From contig CM043965.1 in NCBI GenBank assembly GCA_014529385.2, forward strand, positions 64,451,190 through 64,515,189: DNA of 64,000 bases, in the 5' to 3' direction. This document shows positions 57,540-64,000 of this stretch, piece after piece. Position 1 is the first letter of the stretch. Each line of letters begins with the position of its first letter. Source of the DNA: Adiantum capillus-veneris (taxonomy: Eukaryota; Streptophyta; Polypodiopsida; Polypodiales; Pteridaceae). Under the pieces are notes generated by a model that did no database searches, had not been told where the DNA came from, and was given only the letters and a program-made list of their open reading frames with translations. A program made the translations under genes and the position numbers.

Positions 57540-58414
57540 AGACATCCTACACGTAGGATGTCTACCTTGCCTGTTTTTTGTGAAACTTGGCAAACTGGTG
57601 GTCCTTGACCTGTGCAACATGGCTATGTTATTGGAATTGGATTTGGCCATCAAAAAGTGCAATTCTTGGCAGATTCAGGCTTTTGGCTCACAAATTGGGT
57701 AGGATGTCCTCAACAGGTGGCAAATGATATTCAAATGGGTTGAAAGTTGATATACAGGCTTCTTACACCATGTTAATGGCTTCCATGAAGTCAAATCCTG
57801 CACAGTAGGTCAAAATCACACTGGAGACATCCTATGCTTAATATGTCTATTTCATCAAAATGACTTGAAGTTGGTTATGGGGGTAGCCCTTAGCATGTGG
57901 AACATGGCCCTGCTCTTAGATTTTGATTTGGATAAGCATTGGTGTTTTAAAGAGAGAATGCGTAGTGTTTTTAGGCTCAAAAAGTGCATCTTGGAGGTGT
58001 TGGGGGCCAAATGTGATGGGAATGGCTTGAAACTTGACATATGAGCCTATGAAGGTGTTATAAAGAGATCTGGAACTGAAAAATACCATATGGGGGTCAA
58101 ATTGATCATTTAGACATCCTACGCGTAGCATGTCTATTTCATCATTTTTCACATCTGACCCCACAGTTAGCTTCACATTGTGCTCATCAGTATATTGTGC
58201 AAGTTTCATGTGATTTGGACTAGTTTTGGTAGGTCTATGACCCATTATTGCCTCTATGCTCTGACTTTGCGTTTTTTTGATGCACATGAGGTCAACTTTT
58301 GTCCAAATGTGATGAAACTTGGTGGCTAGCATGTACAGGTTATTCAGAAACTGTGTGTGATATGAGATGTTGACTTTGGTGCCCAGATATGGACATCCTA
58401 TGCGTAGGATGTCT
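57540..58414. repeat. 284-bp tandem array with near-palindromic 24-mer
   Basis: A 24-bp motif of the form AGACATCCTA-(4 nt)-TAGGATGTCT occurs at 57540, 57825, 58112 and 58391, spaced 285, 287 and 279 bp. Between motifs the monomers share diverged text such as GAAACTTG(G/A)CATAT-like and GT(C/A)GAACATGGC. The centre is often (A/T)CGCG or TGCG. The motif half is shared with 1884-2001. Confidence 0.85.
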
Positions 58415-60161
58415 CCTGATGAAATTTATGTGATAAGTGCTACTGGTGCCTGCCTTGAGCCTCCCTGAGTCTCTTTTAAGCCCTATTTCAACAAAAAAAT
58501 CAAATAGATAGAAAGAAACTCCCTGTTTGGCTTTCAGAGCCTCTAAACCGTTTTTTGACTCTTGGAGTGATTTTCGGCGATGAAATTTCTTGATGTTGGT
58601 CTCCATAGCTTCACGGTCCATTGGGGATCCTTGCCATATGGTTTTTGCCGACTTTGGCTTCACCGGAGCTCCGTTTGGCAATTTGTCGCTCTGGAAGTGC
58701 CCATGGTTGCATTTACATGCCGTCGATGACTTGTGGTTGTCTACCACCATAGTACTTGGTTGTTGATGGTCTAGGAAAGCTGCTCGTGAAGTTTGGTGGA
58801 AAATGGACATGCGGTTTGGCCGTGAGAGCTAAGTGACGCTCTGTGTGTCTAATGCCGTTTCAGAAGCTTAGTGCCACTTCGAGTCTCCTTATGGCTATGT
58901 GGGCTATATAGACTTGAAGAGCATGTCGAGATGCTCCTACCCATGAGTTTTCGTAGCATTTGGGTGCCTTTCCACCGATTTACCATTTGGTGGCCTCTTG
59001 CAAGGCTCTAGAAGTTAGGGTTTTTTCCAATGGTCTTCCGCCGCCTTTGGGTATTCAAAAGTGGTCTCCTATGCTAGGGTAAGCCGCCGATGAAGCCTCA
59101 TTGCTTTGGGTTAGCCGTTAGGTGGCCACTTCTACCTGTAGGTCTCTACTGCCCTCTTCCCGTGTGAACCCTATGCTAGTTTTCGAGACAAAACATCAAA
59201 CATACGCAAAAATCAAGGTGGTGAGCCTACCTCTCATGTCTAGAGCCTGTCGGGTGGTCGTGCGCGTCGTAGAGGCCGCTGGAAGTCCGGTTTGCTTTAG
59301 GTGGCAAGAGCTCTCTCTCAAAAGGCAATAGTAGAAATGAGCTTTAAATGAAGTGAAAAAATCTTGTAATGGGGGTCCCCGAACCACTTTCCATGAAATT
59401 TGACATGTGCTCCTAACTTATTGTGAGATGCGGTTTAGGCTGAAAAAAATTCTTGATTTGGACTCCATTTGCCCAGTTTCCAAGAAATTTGACGTTTCGA
59501 TCAAAATCTGGCCAAAACACGCTTTTCGCTGCATTCTCATAATTGCACCCCCATTGTACCATAGGTTGTCCTATAGTCATTGATTATCCCCATATTATTT
59601 GTTTTTAATTATGATCGTATTTCACCTGTTTCTTGTTTTTTTGAAGTTTTTCTATCGATAATTAGTAAAATTAAAAAGAAAATAGCAAATTAAATCCAAA
59701 AAATTCCCAAAAATCATAATAAATCAAAAACATCACCGCAAAATGCTATATACACTCACATGCAATTTTTCTGGCCGGATTTCTCCGTTTCACCATGATT
59801 TTGCCCGAAAAATGGCTATTCTTACTTATATACACACACCTAGGGGCTTGATTTGGCGTTTGGCCCCATACACTTGTAGATTGATGCTATATAAGGGCAT
59901 ATGTACTTAGGTTAATCCAAAAAAAATTGCAATCAAACGACAACCCTTTAAAATAGTCGAAAAACATGCCCTTTTTTGCTCTTTTTACCATTGGGTCCGC
60001 ATTTGAGAATGCCTCCCCCCCTCCTAGCCGGAGTCCTCCCGGACGACAAGGTATCGCCTCGGTGTATGTGCCATGCATGGAGTAAAAAAATTGTGCTAAT
60101 GCTCAGCCGTGTAATGTGGAATATATGATGCATACTCGGTCAATGCATGGAAAAATCAATG
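58415..60161. other. no gene recognised
   Basis: Contains a 156-codon minus frame (58340-58810) without motifs, an AT-rich patch at 59640-59750 and a minus-strand purine tract AGGAGGGGGGGAGG near 60010-60023. That tract could be the polypurine tract of the gypsy element to the right, but no TG start follows it directly. Confidence 0.4.
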
Positions 60162-61203
60162 CTATGCAAGAGGAGGGTATAAGCAAGATGCTTCTTGGCA
60201 TTCGACGTCGAGGTTTCTTGTTTGTTGTTGATTTGGTTGGCGGATTTTCTTTGCAAGTAACAATTGTAACTCTACAGCTCTCTGTTTGATCGTCTTTCTT
60301 GCAAAAGTCGTTGGTTTGCTACTACTGTCGAAATGGCCATGGTTGTCTCCTTGGAGAGAATTGTCGTGGCGAAGTTGGCCGTAGTCTTTGTCTCTTTTGC
60401 TTTCCATTTGTTTCTTTGTTTTGGAGGTTTTTGTAGGTTTATTGCTACTTCCGCGGTTGGCATTGTTGTGCTGCTGATTGGCACCCACCTAGATCGGTTG
60501 CCCGATTTCATATGTAGTGTGTGTCTGCATGCCGATCTTGCTTGTACTGAAGGGAGTTCCTGTTGCTTGGGTTTCGGGATCCAAATGCAAGTCGCATGTA
60601 AGTTGTTACTACCGAGCATTCTCTTTGGGATCCATATCTTTTTTATTCCTTGGTTTTTGGTTGAACTGTCTGCTTCTATTGAATTCTTCTTTTGTATTAT
60701 GGTTTGTCTGCCATGTCACCTCTATCCTTCCGCACCCATACTTATTTGTCGCGTGTTGATAACCTTGATCTTGGCATTGCGGTCTGTTTCGTTGGATGTT
60801 TGTAGTGAACATGGTAGGCAGTTCCCTATTTGTTCGCCATGGGTATCGTGTTGTTCTTTAGTGGCACCCATCCTTTTGGTTCTTTATCCAGTGATTGTGT
60901 TTCTACCATCTGGTTCTTTCGGGGTTTCTGATAAAAGGCTACCACCTGTTGTTCTTGTCCATGCTGAATTTTGACTGCATCCGCATTCCAATCTATCTGC
61001 ACATTATACTCTTTTTGCCAAGGTTGTCCCAACAACATGGGGTGTTGTGTGCTCTCATCCTCAACCACATAAAACTTGTGTGAGTAAATATATTGATATA
61101 CTTGTACATGCAATATAATCCAGCCCAATGTTTTCAGCGAATGTGATGTACTACTTTCCAACACTGTGTCTTCATCAAAATTTGTTAGTCGAATAGCATT
61201 TAT
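60162..61203 (-). pseudogene. gypsy post-integrase extension, protease-like with W-x-P repeats
   Basis: Directly in frame with integrase after a single TGA (61204-61206). It reads SLKTLGWIILHVQVYQYIYS, HKFYVVEDE and MLLGQPWQKEYNVQIDW, the C-terminal half of a retroviral-type aspartic protease (f.Vv...LLG.pW). The D-T-G half is not visible. GWVPL, IWIPKPK and SRWVPI follow across frameshifts near 60826 and 60490, with Gln/Lys-rich linkers. The layout repeats that at 27.7-29.1 kb. The overlapping plus-strand frame at 60333-60974 is a shadow. Confidence 0.6.
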
Positions 61204-62960
61204 TCACAACGGTGATCCACATTGTTGTTGTCGTAGAAGCCATCTTTTTGAAATGCGTTCTTTTGCTGCTGCTTGGGCCTCTTCTCGTATCCTCTGTTTC
61301 TCCTTCATCCGTTGTTTTTCTTGATGGATTTGTTGAAGCATATCCGTTGTTAGTGGTAAATGATACTTTTTTAATCGACACCCACTAATCCAATTTGGCA
61401 TTTCTTCTCCTGCTAATATAGCAAGCTTGACAGCTCCACTTTGTGATAAGTCACTAATCACAAAGGGTCCTATCCCTCGCTTTTTAAGTTTCTTGGCATG
61501 TTGCTTCAAGGTATAAACAAGTACATAATCACCTGTGTTGAACTCTTTCCTACGCACATGCTTGTCAGAAAACTCTTTTTGTCTTCTCTTTTTAGCATAG
61601 ATTGAAGCTACAGCTCTCAATCGAAGTTCATCTAGCTTTTCAAGATCATTTCTTCTTGAAGAGAGCTCGTACCCTATCCATTCTAAGAGTTTCGCCACTC
61701 GTAGAGTTGGAATTAAAAACTCTATGGGTAATATAGTGTTTAGGCCAAACACCATGTTGTACGATGTTGTTCCTATTGATGTTTTGTAAGCTACCCTGTA
61801 TGCCCATAGTGTTGAGTGTAGCTGTTGATCCCAGTCTGTCCTTGACTCTGATACAATTTTAGTGAGAACAGTGCATAGTGTTTTATTTGTGGCCTTAGCT
61901 TGTCCATTTGCCTGTGGATGATATGGAGCAGATTTTCTATGTATGACCATGAATTCCTCTAGCAGATACTCAATGACTTCATTAAGAAAATGTGTTCCTC
62001 GATCACTGACAATTTCTATTGGTAATCCGTATCGTACAAAGACATTATCATACAAAATATGTGCAGTAGTTCATGCGTCTGCTTTTTGTGTTTCCTTGGC
62101 TTCCGCCCATTTTGTGAGATAGTCTGTAGCCACAATGATATATTGGGTATGGGTGCAATATACAGGGGGTGAAATAGGTCCCACAAAATCAATTCCCCAT
62201 TTTGCAATTTCCCTTGCTCCCATCATTGGCCGTAGTGGCATCTCATCTCTCTTTATCGGCACCTTGGTGTGCTGACATGCGTCACAACACTTTACAAACT
62301 CCTCAGCATCCATATGCAAGGTAGGCCACCATATTCCTGCGGTTAAGATCATTTTTGTCGTCTTATCGCCTGAAAAATGGCCTCCACTTATGCCTCCATG
62401 TGCGTATTCTAGAATCAGCATGTATTCACTTTCACTTGCACAGATTCTAAGTTGATTATCCTTTTCTCGCTTATAGAGTTAATTCCCAATTAAATTAAAG
62501 TCGACGCCTCCAGCTCTATAGCCCTTTTCCGTGCTTTTGTTATGTTTTCAGGAAATTTCCTTGTGGTTAAGAAATCAATGATATATTGACCCCATGCAGG
62601 TGCAATGTTTACCTGAAACAATGTCGCGTGATCCACGAGTCGTTTGGCACTACATATAGTACAATTGTTAACATAAGCATGTGTGTCAGCATACATAGTT
62701 GGCCGATAAACCCCTAATTGTTTCAGTCTTTGGTGTGTTTTCATCGTTGAACAATGAAATGTACAATCTTGGACGTGTGCTTCTTCAAGATAACACTCGA
62801 ATTCCTCCGAATTTATACATAATCGTAGAATTTGGTCCGAGCCTAGATGATACAGTCGTCCTGCAATCAGCGTCCTGCAATCAATTGGAAGTTTTTGGCT
62901 TGTCCCATGAAGGATTGTACTTGTTTCGCATTAGTAGGCCTGGGTAAGTCTACTATGACT
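61204..62960 (-). pseudogene. gypsy integrase with two zinc-binding modules
   Basis: Minus-strand order: LYHLGSDQILRLCINSEEFE, module 1 (EEAHVQDCTFHC...CTICSAK, near 62790-62650), a linker WGQYIIDFLTTRKFPENITK, a frameshift near 62490, module 2 (EYAHGGISGGHF..CCDACQ, 62421-62290), the core KWGIDFVGPIS (Asp 1), a TGA at 62071-62073, then VSDRGTHF (Asp 2) and PQANGQAKATNK, where the catalytic Glu is Lys (61894-61896). GIGPFVISDL is the GPY/F module. The frame ends at 61204. RNase H is missing: RT text ends at KQVQSFMGQAKNF (about 62885) and integrase begins directly after a short direct repeat. Confidence 0.9.
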
Positions 62961-64000
62961 CTAATTTTGTCTAGGTCAGTGGTTATGCCATTTCTTGAGA
63001 CAATATGTCCTAAGATGTGGCCTTGCCTAACCATAAAAATACACTTTTTCGGGTTAAGACAGATTCGATATGTTCTGCACTTCTGAAATATCTTTTGTAA
63101 TGGTCAATATGTTCTTCTCGTAGAAGAGAGTGTACACAAAGATCATCCATATATATTTCTAAGAATATTCTCAGGTATTCTTTGAAGGCATGAGTCATTA
63201 ACCTTTTAAAGGTAGCTGGGGCATCGATCAAGCCAAAAGGCATAACTCTATATGCATATATTCCCCATTCTGTGGCAAATGTTGTTTTATGTTGATCCTC
63301 TATTGCAATTGCCAGTTGGTTCTACCCTTAAAATCCATCTAGAAAGGAATAAGCCCGTTTCCCAGCCACCCTCTCAAGTACATGTTCTGTGTGATCGGCA
63401 AGGGATAATTATCCCTTATGGTGGCTGCATTTACTTTTTTGAGGTTCACACACACGCGCAACTTTCCATTCTTTTTGGGGACAACCACAATGGGTGAAAC
63501 CCAATCTGTATGTTTGATTGCATAGATGAATTCAACATCCATTAGCTTGTCAATCTCCTCTTTGATTCGTTTAGCAAATGTGTCATTATATGTGTAAGGA
63601 CGCTGTTTGCTACATTTGGCATCTGATTTCAAAGGAATTGTATGTTGGCATATCTATGGATCAACTCCTTTGAGGTCTTTGTAGGACCATGCAAACACAT
63701 CTTTATACTTCTTGAGAATTTGTGTTAGAAGTTCTTCTTCTTCAGGCTCTAATCAGTTGCGATATAGACCGGCTGAGGCTTTTCACCTCGCTCAGAGAGC
63801 TCTATTGGTTTTGCATTTTCCGGCCCATCGTAAGATTCCTGGTTTATTCTTTCCCTGACTGGTGGGTGTCATTATGATTTTTCTGTCATGGATGGTGAAT
63901 TTTCGATAGTGGGATGGTACATTCATGTTTCCTTTTTCTAACTCCTCCTTACCATCACTTTCTCCCTCAGTAGTCCATACCTCTTGTAATGACCGTTTTA
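62885..64000 (-). pseudogene. gypsy reverse transcriptase, partial, runs off the window
   Basis: From the edge: KPQPVYIATD, EEEELLTQILKKYKDVFAWS, YKDLKGVDP, a stop, then the frame at 63632-63339 (QRPYTYNDTFAKRIKEEIDK, WVSPIVVVPKKNGKLRVCVN), a stop near 63338, MPFGLIDAPATFKRLMTHAF and the catalytic EIYMDDLCVHS (about 63150), then NPKKCIFMVRQGHILGH and ITTDLDKIRVIVDLPRPTNA. These are RT blocks in the right order with an intact Y-M-D-D. Several stops and one frameshift near 63010 inactivate it. Gag and protease lie beyond 64000. Confidence 0.9.

Noticed and set aside
57540-58414. CRISPR-like array
   Set aside because: The period of 284 bp, diverged spacers that are themselves homologous, and a eukaryotic plant context exclude it. 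The CCGG minisatellites in the copia LTRs were rejected for the same reason.
58340-58810. 156-codon minus-strand ORF next to the tandem array
   Set aside because: The translation shows no known domain and its start lies in unrelated sequence; nothing distinguishes it from chance.
60333-60974. 213-codon plus-strand ORF as a membrane protein
   Set aside because: Its hydrophobic translation is the antisense of the Gln/Lys-rich gypsy 3' ORF with its W-x-P-K motifs.
61204-64000. Endogenous caulimovirus-like sequence
   Set aside because: RT is followed by integrase with a GPY/F module. There is no movement protein or viral coat domain, so it is a gypsy retrotransposon.

Overview
This is plant nuclear DNA and almost all of it is transposable-element sequence. 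It holds Ty1/copia and Ty3/gypsy LTR retrotransposons, a rolling-circle Helitron, a plant-type LINE, a short terminal-inverted-repeat element, long (CT)n tracts and decayed PPR (pentatricopeptide) repeats. Nothing suggests a bacterium or organelle. The multi-copy PPR debris with MGKRIHDDI-like signatures, the abundant CT microsatellites and the style of the gypsy pol proteins make me favour a seed-free plant such as a fern. That is an impression, not a demonstration.

Layout. 0-5.2 kb: unrecognised DNA, then an AT-rich stretch that reads on the minus strand as the untranslated leader of an LTR element (tRNA-Asp primer-binding site at 3982-3999, LTR about 4001-5151). 5.3-6.9 kb: an imperfect duplication. 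7.3-8.65 kb: a non-autonomous element with TTAA flanks. 8.96-9.90 kb: the one convincing host-like gene, a short minus-strand gene of five exons with canonical splice sites and an unbroken frame across every junction. 10.9-25.3 kb: a minus-strand Helitron replicase/helicase split by two related copia elements (13089-18677 and 18805-24374) inserted 127 bp apart, with target duplications CACTA and CTATT/CTATC. 25.6-30.7 kb: a 5'-truncated minus-strand gypsy element (RNase H, integrase, then a further ORF with a protease-like fold and W-x-P-K repeats). 30.7-33.1 kb: PPR pseudogene debris and three long CT tracts. 33.9-39.7 kb: a plus-strand gypsy relative with gag, protease pieces and the same 3' ORF but no reverse transcriptase or integrase. 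39684-41464: two copies of its LTR fused tail to tail in a 1.78-kb palindrome. 41.5-43.9 kb: LINE. 45.2-48.1 kb: two gypsy fragments in opposite orientation. 48.1-49.9 kb: a degenerate tandem array of unknown origin. 51.5-55.2 kb: gag debris, a 680-bp tandem duplication, a methyltransferase-like reading frame and another copy of the gypsy 3' ORF. 55.2-58.4 kb: rearranged gypsy termini, a gag-position ORF and a 284-bp tandem array carrying a near-palindromic 24-mer. 60.2-64 kb: a minus-strand gypsy pol (RT, two zinc-binding modules, integrase, protease-like/W-x-P-K extension) that runs off the right edge.

The unifying theme is a gypsy lineage in which integrase is followed by an additional aspartic-protease-like domain and W-x-P-K repeats, ending at the polypurine tract. 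Four copies lie in this window. In one, a perfect A-AAA-AAG heptamer sits in the integrase frame eight codons before its stop and would place ribosomes in the frame of the extra ORF after a -1 shift. In another, integrase and the extra domain share one frame with a single intervening TGA. Every TE reading frame here carries stops or frameshifts, so the locus is a graveyard; function can only be inferred for the family.
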